Source: Aeromicrobium sp. Leaf350 (GTDB lineage Bacteria; Actinomycetota; Actinomycetes; Propionibacteriales; Nocardioidaceae). From it: a stretch of DNA of 64,000 bases. Both the position numbers and the translations under genes were made by a program. Positions 40,232-49,977 of this stretch are shown here, piece after piece. Under the pieces are notes generated by a model. That model made no database searches. It was given only the letters and a program-made list of their open reading frames with translations, and was not told where the DNA came from. Each line of letters starts with the position of its first letter. Positions within the stretch are counted from its first letter, which is position 1. The DNA is taken from NCBI RefSeq assembly GCF_916858655.1, contig NZ_CAKASL010000001.1:1116001-1180000 (forward strand), in the 5' to 3' direction.

Positions 40232-41755
40232 TCAGGCCTTGTCCTGCATGCTCGAGCGAGCCTCGTTGCCCTGCTCCCCGGCCTTCGGGTCGGTCTCGTC
40301 GGCCTTCTCACGCACACCCGACTCGATGGCTGCACCGACGTCGCCGTCGATGTTGCGCCAGTACTCGAACGCACGCTGCAGGATCGGCTCGCTGACGCCG
40401 TTCAGGAGGTGACCGACGACGTTGTCGACGAGTCGGCCCCGAGCGTCCTCGTCCATGACGTCGCGCACGAGGGTGCCGGCCTGGCTGAAGTCGTCGTCGT
40501 CCTCGCGCAGCGTGTACGCGGCGCGCACCATGTCACCATCGGCGGCCCAGCGTCCGCCATCGTCGGTGCGGGCCGGGTCGGCCGCGGGACCGCCGTAGGA
40601 GTTCGGCGCGTACAGCGGGTCCTTCGTGTTCTGCACGCGCATCGCGCCGGCCGTCGAGTAGCTGTGGACGGGCGAGGTCGGCGCGTTGACCGGGATCTGC
40701 TTGTAGTTGACCCCCAGGCGCGCGCGGTGGGCGTCGGCGTAGCTGAAGCCGCGAGCGAGCAGCATCTTGTCGGGCGAGAGGCCGGTGCCGGGCACGATGT
40801 TGTTCGGCTCGAAGGCGGCCTGCTCCATCTCGGTGTGATAGTCCTCGACGTTGCGGTTCAGCGTCAGCCGGCCGACCTCGTGCAGCGGGTAGTCGGCGTG
40901 CGGCCACACCTTGGTCAGGTCGAACGGGTTGAGCCGATAGGTCTTCGCGTCCTCGAACGGCATGACCTGCACGTGCAGCGTCCAGCGGGGGTGCTCGCCG
41001 GACTCGATGTGCTCGAACAGGTCGCGCTGGTGGTAGTCGGTGTCGGCGGAAGCCATCTGGTCGGCCTCGTCCTGCGTGAAGGTCTCGATGCCCTGGTCGG
41101 TCTTGAAGTGGTACTTGACCCAGGAGAGCTCACCGCCGGCGTTGATCCACGAGTAGGTGTGACTGGAGTAGCCGTTCATGTGGCGCCAGGTGCGCGGGAT
41201 GCCGCGGTCGCCCATCAGCCAGGCGACCTGGTGCGAGGACTCGGGGCTGAGGGTCCAGAAGTCCCACTGCATGTCGTGGTCGCGCAGGTTGTTGTCGGCG
41301 CGACGCTTCTGGGAGCGGATGAAGTGCTGGAACTTCATGGGGTCCCGGATGAAGAACACGGGCGTGTTGTTGCCGACCATGTCCCAGTTGCCCTCGGACG
41401 TGAAGAACTTCAGCGAGAAGCCGCGCGGGTCGCGCCACGTGTCCGGGCTCCCGCGCTCGCCGGCGACGGTGGAGAACCGGGCGAGCACGTCGGTCTTCGT
41501 GCCGGGCGCGAACACGGCGGCGCGGGTCAGGGACGTGACGTCCTCGGTGACCTCGAACGTGCCGAAGGCGCCGCCACCCTTGGCGTGTGGCTGCCGCTCC
41601 GGGATGCGCTCCCGGTTGAAGTTGGCCATCTGCTCGATCAGGTAGTGGTCCTGCAGCAGCAGGGGGCCGTCCGGCCCCACGGTCAAGGAGTGCTCGTCGC
41701 TGGCGACGGGTGCACCGCCGTCGGTGGTGGTGGGACGCTGGCCCTGGTCAGTCAT
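40232..41755 (-). CDS. monofunctional haem catalase
   Basis: A 507-residue catalase degrading hydrogen peroxide. The active-site His lies in [17 protein letters not shown] near residue 57, the distal Asn in [13 protein letters not shown], and the proximal haem-ligand Tyr in [17 protein letters not shown] near residue 333. The length matches small-subunit catalases (KatA type). It is first in an operon with the TspO-like gene. An ORF extending further upstream would run into the HNH gene; ATG 41755 gives the normal N-terminus. Confidence 0.93.
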   Translation of the reverse strand: MTDQGQRPTTTDGGAPVASDEHSLTVGPDGPLLLQDHYLIEQMANFNRERIPERQPHAKGGGAFGTFEVTEDVTSLTRAAVFAPGTKTDVLARFSTVAGERGSPDTWRDPRGFSLKFFTSEGNWDMVGNNTPVFFIRDPMKFQHFIRSQKRRADNNLRDHDMQWDFWTLSPESSHQVAWLMGDRGIPRTWRHMNGYSSHTYSWINAGGELSWVKYHFKTDQGIETFTQDEADQMASADTDYHQRDLFEHIESGEHPRWTLHVQVMPFEDAKTYRLNPFDLTKVWPHADYPLHEVGRLTLNRNVEDYHTEMEQAAFEPNNIVPGTGLSPDKMLLARGFSYADAHRARLGVNYKQIPVNAPTSPVHSYSTAGAMRVQNTKDPLYAPNSYGGPAADPARTDDGGRWAADGDMVRAAYTLREDDDDFSQAGTLVRDVMDEDARGRLVDNVVGHLLNGVSEPILQRAFEYWRNIDGDVGAAIESGVREKADETDPKAGEQGNEARSSMQDKA

Positions 41756-41792
41756 GTGAGCTCCTCGATCGACAAGTTTCTGTGGAGGAGTA

Positions 41793-41807
41793 CCCACCTC
41801 TGGTGGG
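41793..41807 (-). terminator. short hairpin after the HNH endonuclease gene
   Basis: CCCACC and GGTGGG form a 6-base stem with a three-base loop, ten bases after the HNH stop on the minus strand and upstream of catalase. Confidence 0.4.
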
Positions 41808-41817
41808 CGCACACGCG

Positions 41818-43092
41818 TCAGGTGCGGAGCGGCGGTTCGTGTTCTCGGGCCCGCTGCGCGTTTCTGCGGATGGTGCGGAGTCGCTCGCGGGTGGTGCGCC
41901 TGAGGGTGAGGTCGATGGGTCGGCCGTCGCGGGTGGTCATGGTGAACTGACCCCCACCAGTGGCTTCGACCTTCAAGAGACCTTGGTGAATCAACATGTG
42001 GCAGCACTCGCAGTAGCCGACGAGCTCATCAATGTTGGTCTTGCCGCCCTGGGACCACCAGTTCACGTGGTGGATCTCGAGGTGGGTGTTGGTGCAACCC
42101 GGCGCGGCGCACTGGCCGGCCTGCTTCGCGATGACCGCCTTGCGCTGGGCGGGGGTAGCGAGGCGGATGGTGTCGCCGACGTTGAGGATCTGGGCCTGCT
42201 CGACGTCCCCGCACGAGGTGAGGATGGGGGTCGATTCGCCGGTGCAGGTGATGTAGGACAGGAGCTTCGGCCCGATGGGCCCAAACCCCTGGAGCTCGGC
42301 CGAATCCCCGCCGGCCATCGTCTGGCTGGTCATGGCGTCGTGCAGGGTGTCGACCGGCACGATGACACTGACCTGGGGCCGGACGCCCTTGCTGGTCGGC
42401 AGACCCGACTCGAGGATCGCCGTCATCATCTTGTCGAGGGATGCGACGCGGCGTTCGGCGCTGGAGCGGTCGTCATTCTTGGTGACGGGGATGGAGAACG
42501 AGTCGAGCACGGCCTTGAACTTCGCGCCCGTCAGCGTGTTGAGGAAGCCCGTCAGGTGCCACCCGTCCGGAACGGGCGAGAGCTGGAAGTCTTCCTTGGC
42601 CATCCCCTTGATCCACGCCTCGTCCAGCTCGTCGGGATACACAGCCTCCCGAAGCTTGCGCACCACACGCCGCAGCTCGACCGGCTCGTTGGTCTTGGCG
42701 ACGTCGAGCAGCCAGGGCTGGGCGTTGCTGATGATCTGCGGGCTGATGTGCTTCATCCCGAAGGTGAAGAGCTTGACGTGCTCCAGACGGATCTGGCCGG
42801 CCGTCGCGGCTTCGGCCACCAGCGGCAGGTCACGCATCGTCGCGTCGGCAGCGATGAGCGACTTGGTCTGCTTCGCATCCAGACGCAAGTGCAGACGCGA
42901 CCAGGCAGTGATGGTGGAGGAGCCGTCGAGCTCGAACTCGGCGGTGCGGTCCATCTCGGCCAGGTGGTGCGCCTTCGCCGCGTCCAACGCGTCCTGAGCG
43001 ACCTGGATGGCCCGCAGTGCGGTGCGGTGGTCGCCGGAGTTCAGGGCGTGCGCGGCTTCACGAAGCGCCTGCACCGTGACCGCTGAACTCAT
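41818..43092 (-). CDS. DUF222 and HNH endonuclease domain protein (13E12-like)
   Basis: A 424-residue protein with a helical DUF222 region (about residues 5-300) and a C-terminal HNH nuclease motif: [19 protein letters not shown] then [21 protein letters not shown]. These proteins occur in many diverged copies in actinobacteria (13E12 repeats of mycobacteria). The start is ATG 43092, at or next to the predicted transcription start, so leaderless. A perfect SOS box lies in the promoter spacer, so DNA damage should induce it. Its actual role in DNA metabolism or mobile-element biology is unknown. Confidence 0.9.
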   Translation of the reverse strand: MSSAVTVQALREAAHALNSGDHRTALRAIQVAQDALDAAKAHHLAEMDRTAEFELDGSSTITAWSRLHLRLDAKQTKSLIAADATMRDLPLVAEAATAGQIRLEHVKLFTFGMKHISPQIISNAQPWLLDVAKTNEPVELRRVVRKLREAVYPDELDEAWIKGMAKEDFQLSPVPDGWHLTGFLNTLTGAKFKAVLDSFSIPVTKNDDRSSAERRVASLDKMMTAILESGLPTSKGVRPQVSVIVPVDTLHDAMTSQTMAGGDSAELQGFGPIGPKLLSYITCTGESTPILTSCGDVEQAQILNVGDTIRLATPAQRKAVIAKQAGQCAAPGCTNTHLEIHHVNWWSQGGKTNIDELVGYCECCHMLIHQGLLKVEATGGGQFTMTTRDGRPIDLTLRRTTRERLRTIRRNAQRAREHEPPLRT

Positions 43093-43098
43093 GATCTG

Positions 43099-43127
43099 AT
43101 TCTACTCGAACAGGCGTTCGAGTACAA
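43099..43127 (-). promoter_or_regulatory. SOS-controlled promoter of the HNH gene
   Basis: On the minus strand TTGTAC (43127-43122), exactly 17 bases, then TAGAAT (43104-43099). ATG 43092 is seven bases further, so the message would start at the A of ATG. Confidence 0.65.
43103..43124. promoter_or_regulatory. LexA (SOS) box
   Basis: TCGAACAGGCGTTCGA (43106-43121) is a perfect match to the actinobacterial LexA site TCGAAC-N4-GTTCGA; the symmetry extends to 9-base arms. It lies wholly within the -35/-10 region. Confidence 0.85.
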
Positions 43128-43239
43128 GGGTCGGATCGCGATAATTCGCTGCGGTTCCAGTCCGAACGGACGGTTAGGATCGACCTCTCACCCTTCAGGG
43201 CCCGGGGTGGCCGGGTGGTCCATGCCGCCTGTCCCGCAC

Positions 43240-44190
43240 CTACGACGGAGCAGCATCCACCCGACGTCGGGCTTCGACTCCGGCGTCGGAGCAGAAGCCG
43301 AGTCCGGTCCGCTTCAGGCACAGCAGCCCCAGCAGGCGCCCGTCCTCCCCCACGACGGCCAGCCGACGCACTCCGTCGGCGACCATCCGCCGGCGCACCA
43401 GCTCCGCGTCGTCCGACGGCTCCACCGTGCGGCCCGCGAGCCGACCGAGGTCCGCCGCGCGGGCGCGATCGTCCGCGGAGCCCAGGTCGGACCGGAGGAC
43501 GACCGCCGTCAGCACCCCGGTGTCGACGATGAGGTCTGCGTGCACGTGATCGTCGACGAAGAGGGCACGCGCCGCGGCCACGTCGGCATCCGGAGGCAGC
43601 AGGTACGGCTTGGAGACCAGGTGGTCGGCCACGGTCCCGCACACCGCGAGGTCGTCCGGTCGGTCGACGTCGTCCGTCGTGCCGGGAGCGACGTCGTGCG
43701 GCGTGACCACCAGGCGCGACAGGAGCGCCCGCATCGACGCCCCGTCGGCGTCGACCCCGGCGGCGGCTGCCCGCAGCGCGTCGACACGGAACCTCGCGGC
43801 GAGCGGCTGCAGCCGATCGCGGTCACGCAGCAGCACGGCGTCCGCACCGCCGCACGTCTCCAGCTCGGCGACCACGCGGTCGACCAGCGGCATGTCGCAG
43901 GCCAGCACGAGGACGTCCCGCGCGCCGCCCTGGCCGTTCAGCGCCGACAGTCCGGCGACCACCCCGGCGACCGGCCCGCCGCCCGCGGGACTCTCACGCG
44001 TCTGCAGCACCCCGGGCGGCAGGTCGTCGCGCGGCGGACCCACGACCACGACGGTGCCGGCGTGCTCGACCGCGGCGAGCGTGCGCTGCAGCAGCGTCGC
44101 CCCGCCCAGGACCACGTCCTGCTTCGGTCGTCCGAGCCGCCGCGACTGCCCGCCGGCCAGCACGATCGCGTCGAACGGCTCAAGGCTCAT
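43240..44190 (-). CDS. MobA-like nucleotidyltransferase fused to a CBS-like domain
   Basis: A 316-residue fusion. The N-terminal part is a molybdenum cofactor guanylyltransferase-like domain (LAGGQSRRLGRPKQ at residues 11-24, ACDMPL later), which would add GMP to molybdopterin for the formate dehydrogenase-type enzyme encoded upstream. From about residue 205 the sequence looks like a CBS pair: DDHVHADLIVDTGVLTAVVL and VRRLAVVGEDGRLLGLLCLK. CBS domains usually bind adenine nucleotides, so activity may respond to energy state (inference). It starts at the last base of the fdhD stop. Confidence 0.75.
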   Translation of the reverse strand: MSLEPFDAIVLAGGQSRRLGRPKQDVVLGGATLLQRTLAAVEHAGTVVVVGPPRDDLPPGVLQTRESPAGGGPVAGVVAGLSALNGQGGARDVLVLACDMPLVDRVVAELETCGGADAVLLRDRDRLQPLAARFRVDALRAAAAGVDADGASMRALLSRLVVTPHDVAPGTTDDVDRPDDLAVCGTVADHLVSKPYLLPPDADVAAARALFVDDHVHADLIVDTGVLTAVVLRSDLGSADDRARAADLGRLAGRTVEPSDDAELVRRRMVADGVRRLAVVGEDGRLLGLLCLKRTGLGFCSDAGVEARRRVDAAPS

Positions 44191-45014
44191 CAGGCGCCCT
44201 CGACCCGTTGCGGGTGCGTGTAGACGTTGAAGGAGCCGCGACGCGAGAACCCGACGAGCGTGATGCCGACCGAGTCGGCCAGGTCGACCGCGAGCGACGA
44301 CGGTGCGCTGACCGCCGCGAGCACCGGGATCCCCGCCATCGCCGCCTTCTGGATGAGCTCGAAGGAGGCCCGGCCCGAGACCTGCAGCACGTGACCGCTC
44401 AGCGGCAGCGCGCCCCGGCGCACCGCGTCGCCCACGACCTTGTCGACGGCGTTGTGCCTCCCCACGTCCTCGCGGACGACCGCCGTCGCTCCCCCTGCGC
44501 CGAACAGGCCGGCGGCGTGCAGCCCACCCGTCGAGTCGAACACCGCTTGCGCCTCGCGCAGCCGGTCGGGCAGCGCCGCGATCGTCTCCGGCGAGACGCG
44601 GAGCTCGTCGCCGAGAACGTCGAAGCGCGACGTCGTGCGGACCGCGTCGATCGACGCCAGACCACAGACCCCGCACGAGCTGGTCGTGTAGACGTGGCGC
44701 TGACGGTCCATCGCGACGAGCGCTCCCGGACCCGCCACGGCGACGTCGACGACGTCGCCCTCCCCTCCCTCGAGGTCTCCTCCGCCGAGCACCTCGATCC
44801 CCGTCAGGTCCGCGGCCGAGCCGATGACACCCTCCGACACCAGGAACCCCGTGGCGAGGTCGAGGTCGTCACCCGGGGTGCGCATCGTGACGGCGTAGCC
44901 GCGCCCGTTGACCCGGATCTCCAGCGGCGCCTCGACGGCGACCTCGTCGTCGACGACCTCGGTCCCGGCGGCCGTGACGCGGCTCAGCGAGCGGTGCGTG
45001 ACCGCCTCGCTCAC
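44190..45014 (-). CDS. fdhD: formate dehydrogenase accessory sulfurtransferase FdhD
   Basis: A 274-residue FdhD protein, which carries sulfur from a desulfurase to the Mo cofactor of formate dehydrogenases. The sulfur-carrying pair is in SSCGVCGLASID near residues 104-115. ATGFLVSEGVIG and FNVYTHPQR are other conserved blocks. GTG 45014 overlaps the stop of the FdhF-like gene (GTGA), and the stop overlaps the mobA-like start, so three cofactor and enzyme genes are translated in series. Confidence 0.92.
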   Translation of the reverse strand: MSEAVTHRSLSRVTAAGTEVVDDEVAVEAPLEIRVNGRGYAVTMRTPGDDLDLATGFLVSEGVIGSAADLTGIEVLGGGDLEGGEGDVVDVAVAGPGALVAMDRQRHVYTTSSCGVCGLASIDAVRTTSRFDVLGDELRVSPETIAALPDRLREAQAVFDSTGGLHAAGLFGAGGATAVVREDVGRHNAVDKVVGDAVRRGALPLSGHVLQVSGRASFELIQKAAMAGIPVLAAVSAPSSLAVDLADSVGITLVGFSRRGSFNVYTHPQRVEGA

Positions 45015-47302
45015 GCCGGCCTCGGCTCGAGCCGGACGACGACGCTCTTGGAGGTCGGGGTGTTGCTGTGGATCGCGGTGGAGTCGAGCGGGACGAGCGG
45101 GTTGGTCTCCGGGTAGTACGCCGCCGCCGAGCCGCGCGGGGTGTCGTAGGCCACGACGCGGAACGCGGGCGCGACCCGGTGGTCGCCGTCGGACCACACC
45201 GAGCGGAGGTCGACCATCTGCCCGTCACGCAGGTCGAGCCCGGCGATGTCGTCGGGGTGCACGAAGACCACGCGTCGTCCGCCCTCGATGCCGCGGTAGC
45301 GGTCGGAGAACCCGTAGATCGTGGTGTTGTACTGGTCGTGGCTGCGCATCGTCTGCAGCAGCAGGTGCCCCTCGGGGACGTGCAGCACCTCGATGGGCGA
45401 GACGGCGAGCTCACCCCGACCGCTGGTCGTCACGAACGTGCGGGAGTCGCGCGGCGGGTGCGGCAGCACGAAGCCGCCCGGTCGCTCGGCCCGCCGGCTG
45501 TAGTCCTCGAATCCGGGGATGACGCGCGAGGCGTGGTCGCGCACGATGCCGTAGTCCTCGGCCATCTCGTCCCACCGGATGCCGTGCCGGTCGGAGCCGT
45601 CGGGGCCGCGCAGGGTCGCCGCCGCCAGACCGGCGACGATCGCGGTCTCGCTGCGCAGGTGCGGCGAGGCGGGCGCGAGGACACCGCGCGACGCGTGCAC
45701 GGAGGACATCGAGTCCTCGACCGTCACGAACTGCTCGCCCGTGGCGCGCTCGTCGACCTCGGTGCGGCCGAGCGTGGGCAGGATCAACGCCGTGTCGCCC
45801 GTCACGAGGTGCGAGCGGTTGAGCTTGGTCGAGATCTGCACCGACAGGTCGGTGCGGCGCAGGGCCGCCGCGGTGACCGAGGTGTCGGGAGCCGCGTGCA
45901 GGAAGTTGCCGCCCAGCCCCACGAACACCCGCACCGTGCCGTCGCGCATCGCGCGGATGGTCTCGACGGTGTCGAGGCCGTGCTCGCGCGGAACGGCGAA
46001 GCCGAACTCCCGCTCCAGGGCGTCGAGCAGCGCCTCCGGGGGCTTCTCGAAGATGCCCATCGTGCGGTCGCCCTGGACGTTGGAGTGCCCGCGCACGGGG
46101 CACACCCCGGCGCCGCGCTTGCCGATGTCGCCTCGCACCAGGGCGAGGTTCACGACTTCCTTGATCGTCGCGACGGAGTTGCGGTGCTGCGTCAACCCCA
46201 TGGCCCAGCAGTAGATCGTCGCGCTCGAGCCCCGGATCATCTCCGCGGCCTCGGTGATCTGCGCCCGGGTCAGGCCCGTGGCCTTCTCGACCGTGCTCCA
46301 GTCGACCGCCGCGACGTGCTCGGCCCAGGCCTCGTAGCCGGCCGTGTGGGACTCGACGAACTCGTGGTCGATCGCGTCCCACTCGACCAGGAGCGACCCG
46401 ATCGCCTGGAACAGGGCCAGGTCGCCGTTGATCCGGACCGGGAGGAACAGGTCGGTCAGGTCGGTGCCGCGACCCACCACGCCTCGCGGCTTCTGCGGGT
46501 TCCGGAAGTTGACCAGCCCCGCCTCGCGCAGCGGGTTGATCGAGATGATCTTCGCGCCCCGACGCTTGGCCGTCTCCAGGGCCGACAGCATCCGCGGGTG
46601 GTTGGTGCCCGGGTTCTGGCCCGCGATCACGATGACCTCGGCATCGTAGAGGTCGCGCAGGCTGACCGAGCCCTTGCCGATGCCGATCGACTCGCCGAGC
46701 GCGACGCTGGTCGACTCGTGGCACATGTTCGAGCAGTCGGGCAGGTTGTTCGTGCCGAGAGCCCGCACGAACAGCTGGTACACGAACGCCGCCTCGTTCG
46801 ATGCGCGACCGGACGTGTAGAACGTGGCCTGGTCCGGCGACTCGAGCCCGTTGAGGTGCTCCGCCACCAGCGCGTACGCGTCGTCCCAGTCGATCGGCTC
46901 GTAGTGCGTGCCGCCGGGGCGCTTGACCATCGGGTGCGTGATGCGCCCGGCCTGACCGAGCCAGTGCTCGTCGTGGGAGTCGAGGTCGGCGATCGAGTGC
47001 TCGGCGAAGAACTCGGGCGTCGCCCGGTCCGTCGTGCCCTCCTCGGCGACCGCCTTCGCGCCGTTCTCGCAGAACTCAGCGGTGTGACGGTGCTCCGGGT
47101 CGGGGTCGGGCCAGGCACAGCTCATGCAGTCGAAGCCGTCGGCCTGGTTGAGCTTCAGGAGCGCCTGCGTCGCGCGCGTCGGGCCCATGTGGCCGACGGC
47201 GCGCTGCATCGCGACCCGCACCCCGGTGACGCCGGCGGCGGCCGACTTCTGGTCGTGCACGTCCAGCTCGGTCTCGTCCTGCGTGCCGAAGAACTCCACC
47301 AT
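45011..47302 (-). CDS. FdhF/YdeP family molybdopterin oxidoreductase
   Basis: A 763-residue molybdopterin-dependent oxidoreductase of the formate dehydrogenase alpha/YdeP type. The N-terminal cysteines DCMSCAWPDPD and AEFCENG (about residues 57-83) may hold an iron-sulfur cluster. FYTSGRASNEAAFVYQLF and SNMCHESTSVAL follow; the Cys near 194 occupies the Mo-ligand place of formate dehydrogenase. There is no UGA readthrough, so Cys rather than selenocysteine. The C-terminal molybdopterin dinucleotide domain includes LLLQTMRSHDQYNTTIYGF. YdeP is linked to acid resistance in E. coli; true formate activity is unproven. Confidence 0.9.
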   Translation of the reverse strand: MVEFFGTQDETELDVHDQKSAAAGVTGVRVAMQRAVGHMGPTRATQALLKLNQADGFDCMSCAWPDPDPEHRHTAEFCENGAKAVAEEGTTDRATPEFFAEHSIADLDSHDEHWLGQAGRITHPMVKRPGGTHYEPIDWDDAYALVAEHLNGLESPDQATFYTSGRASNEAAFVYQLFVRALGTNNLPDCSNMCHESTSVALGESIGIGKGSVSLRDLYDAEVIVIAGQNPGTNHPRMLSALETAKRRGAKIISINPLREAGLVNFRNPQKPRGVVGRGTDLTDLFLPVRINGDLALFQAIGSLLVEWDAIDHEFVESHTAGYEAWAEHVAAVDWSTVEKATGLTRAQITEAAEMIRGSSATIYCWAMGLTQHRNSVATIKEVVNLALVRGDIGKRGAGVCPVRGHSNVQGDRTMGIFEKPPEALLDALEREFGFAVPREHGLDTVETIRAMRDGTVRVFVGLGGNFLHAAPDTSVTAAALRRTDLSVQISTKLNRSHLVTGDTALILPTLGRTEVDERATGEQFVTVEDSMSSVHASRGVLAPASPHLRSETAIVAGLAAATLRGPDGSDRHGIRWDEMAEDYGIVRDHASRVIPGFEDYSRRAERPGGFVLPHPPRDSRTFVTTSGRGELAVSPIEVLHVPEGHLLLQTMRSHDQYNTTIYGFSDRYRGIEGGRRVVFVHPDDIAGLDLRDGQMVDLRSVWSDGDHRVAPAFRVVAYDTPRGSAAAYYPETNPLVPLDSTAIHSNTPTSKSVVVRLEPRPA

Positions 47303-47314
47303 GTCTCCACGGTC

Positions 47315-48790
<1,476 letters not shown>

Positions 48791-48937
48791 CCCTCGATCC
48801 CACGCTGCCGCGCCTCCCGTGTCCACCCCTACCCGCGGGTCACCTCGGAATCGGACGATTCACACGCGGTATCGGCGACGCTGGCGAACTCCCGTCTACG
48901 GTTCGGTCACCACAATCCGCGTTGGGAGCGACACTCG

Positions 48938-49798
48938 ATGGACCTGGCCGAGACTCGCCGCGTGCTCGGCGACTTCGCCACCCGCCCGGTCAACGCCGTC
49001 GCCAACCTGGCCTCCATCCTCGGCCTCGTGCTGACCGTCCTCGCGACGATCGGCTGGAACTCCGCAGCCATCCCGATCGTCTACCTCTGCGCCCTGTCCT
49101 CTTTCCTGATCGTCAGGTACGTGCGACAGGAACGATGGTCCCGGTACTCCGAGGCCGCTCTCGTCATGGATCGCGCTCACCGCCGCCTCAAGGAGGTGAC
49201 GGACTCCGTGGTCTTCGGCGGGGTGCGCCTGGAAGACGCTCTTCACGGCCTGCACGACAGCCTTTCCGCGTTCGCCGAGGCGTTCACCCTCGTCACGGGT
49301 TCCAACTGTCGGGCGTCGATCAAGGAGATCTACGCCGAGGCCAAGGACGCGGGCACCGCTGCCGGGTCGACCGACCTGCGGTCCGAGCTCTTCGCGGCAA
49401 CGGTGTCGCGCAGCGACCGTGACGAGGTCCGCCGGATCGCGGAGGAGCGACCGGACCTCGTGCGCGAGAACAGCGACTTCGAGCTCGTGGTCGCGAACCG
49501 CGACGCCTTCCACAGCAACGACCTGCCGCGGCTGTGGTTGAACCGGGAGTACCGCAACTCCCACTGGCCCGACTCGCTCCGCAGCTCCGGCAAGTTCCCG
49601 TACACCGCGGCGATCGTGTGGCCGATCGAGGCCGACCGCGTCACGTCCGTCCGCAGTCCGATCTCGAACGAGAACGTGATCGCGGTGCTGTGCGTGGACA
49701 CCAGACGGCGCGGAGCGTTCCGTCCGCGCGTCGACGTTCCCTTCGGCATGGCGTACGCGCATGCCTTGTACGCTCTGCTCTACTTCGACCGATCCTGA
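48938..49798 (+). CDS. membrane-anchored protein with C-terminal GAF-like domain
   Basis: A 286-residue protein. Two membrane helices lie near residues 18-38 and 44-62 (VANLASILGLVLTVLATIGW, then IPIVYLCALSSFLIVRYV). After a helical linker, the C-terminal half has FELVVANRDAF, YTAAIVWPIEA and NVIAVLCVDTRRRGAF, a pattern like GAF sensor domains (a strand with I-A-V-L-C-V-D is typical). No enzymatic output domain is present. It is followed seven bases later by a 53-residue gene with a good ribosome-binding site. Its function is unknown. Confidence 0.7.
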   Translation: MDLAETRRVLGDFATRPVNAVANLASILGLVLTVLATIGWNSAAIPIVYLCALSSFLIVRYVRQERWSRYSEAALVMDRAHRRLKEVTDSVVFGGVRLEDALHGLHDSLSAFAEAFTLVTGSNCRASIKEIYAEAKDAGTAAGSTDLRSELFAATVSRSDRDEVRRIAEERPDLVRENSDFELVVANRDAFHSNDLPRLWLNREYRNSHWPDSLRSSGKFPYTAAIVWPIEADRVTSVRSPISNENVIAVLCVDTRRRGAFRPRVDVPFGMAYAHALYALLYFDRS

Positions 49799-49805
49799 GG
49801 ACACC

Positions 49806-49967
49806 ATGCGTGACACCGACGAGATGACCAGCGCCATCCTGAAGGTCGAGCCCACCAGCGCCCGATGGGCCGACGTCACCGTCCGCACCAAGACGGGCGA
49901 GGAGTCGGTCATCAAGGTCCGGCGCGGCTCCCGCATGACCGGGCGACCGAAGCCTGCTGCTCGCTAG
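49806..49967 (+). CDS. 53-residue basic small protein
   Basis: MRDTDEMTSAILKVEP..., then a strand-rich middle (WADVTVRTKTGEE) and a basic tail (KVRRGSRMTGRPKPAAR). No known family. TGAGGA stands just ahead of ATG 49806 and the gap to the membrane/GAF gene is seven bases, so the two form a bicistronic unit. It ends ten bases before the convergent surface-protein gene. Confidence 0.6.
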   Translation: MRDTDEMTSAILKVEPTSARWADVTVRTKTGEESVIKVRRGSRMTGRPKPAAR

Positions 49968-49977
49968 CCGGCCGGCC

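Noticed and set aside
41818..43092. HNH gene as part of a mobile intron or homing element
   Set aside because: No inverted repeats, no interrupted host gene, and the DUF222 domain marks a standard chromosomal actinobacterial family.
45011..47302. Selenocysteine in the FdhF-like enzyme
   Set aside because: The frame has no internal TGA and the relevant position is Cys; no SECIS-like element was seen.
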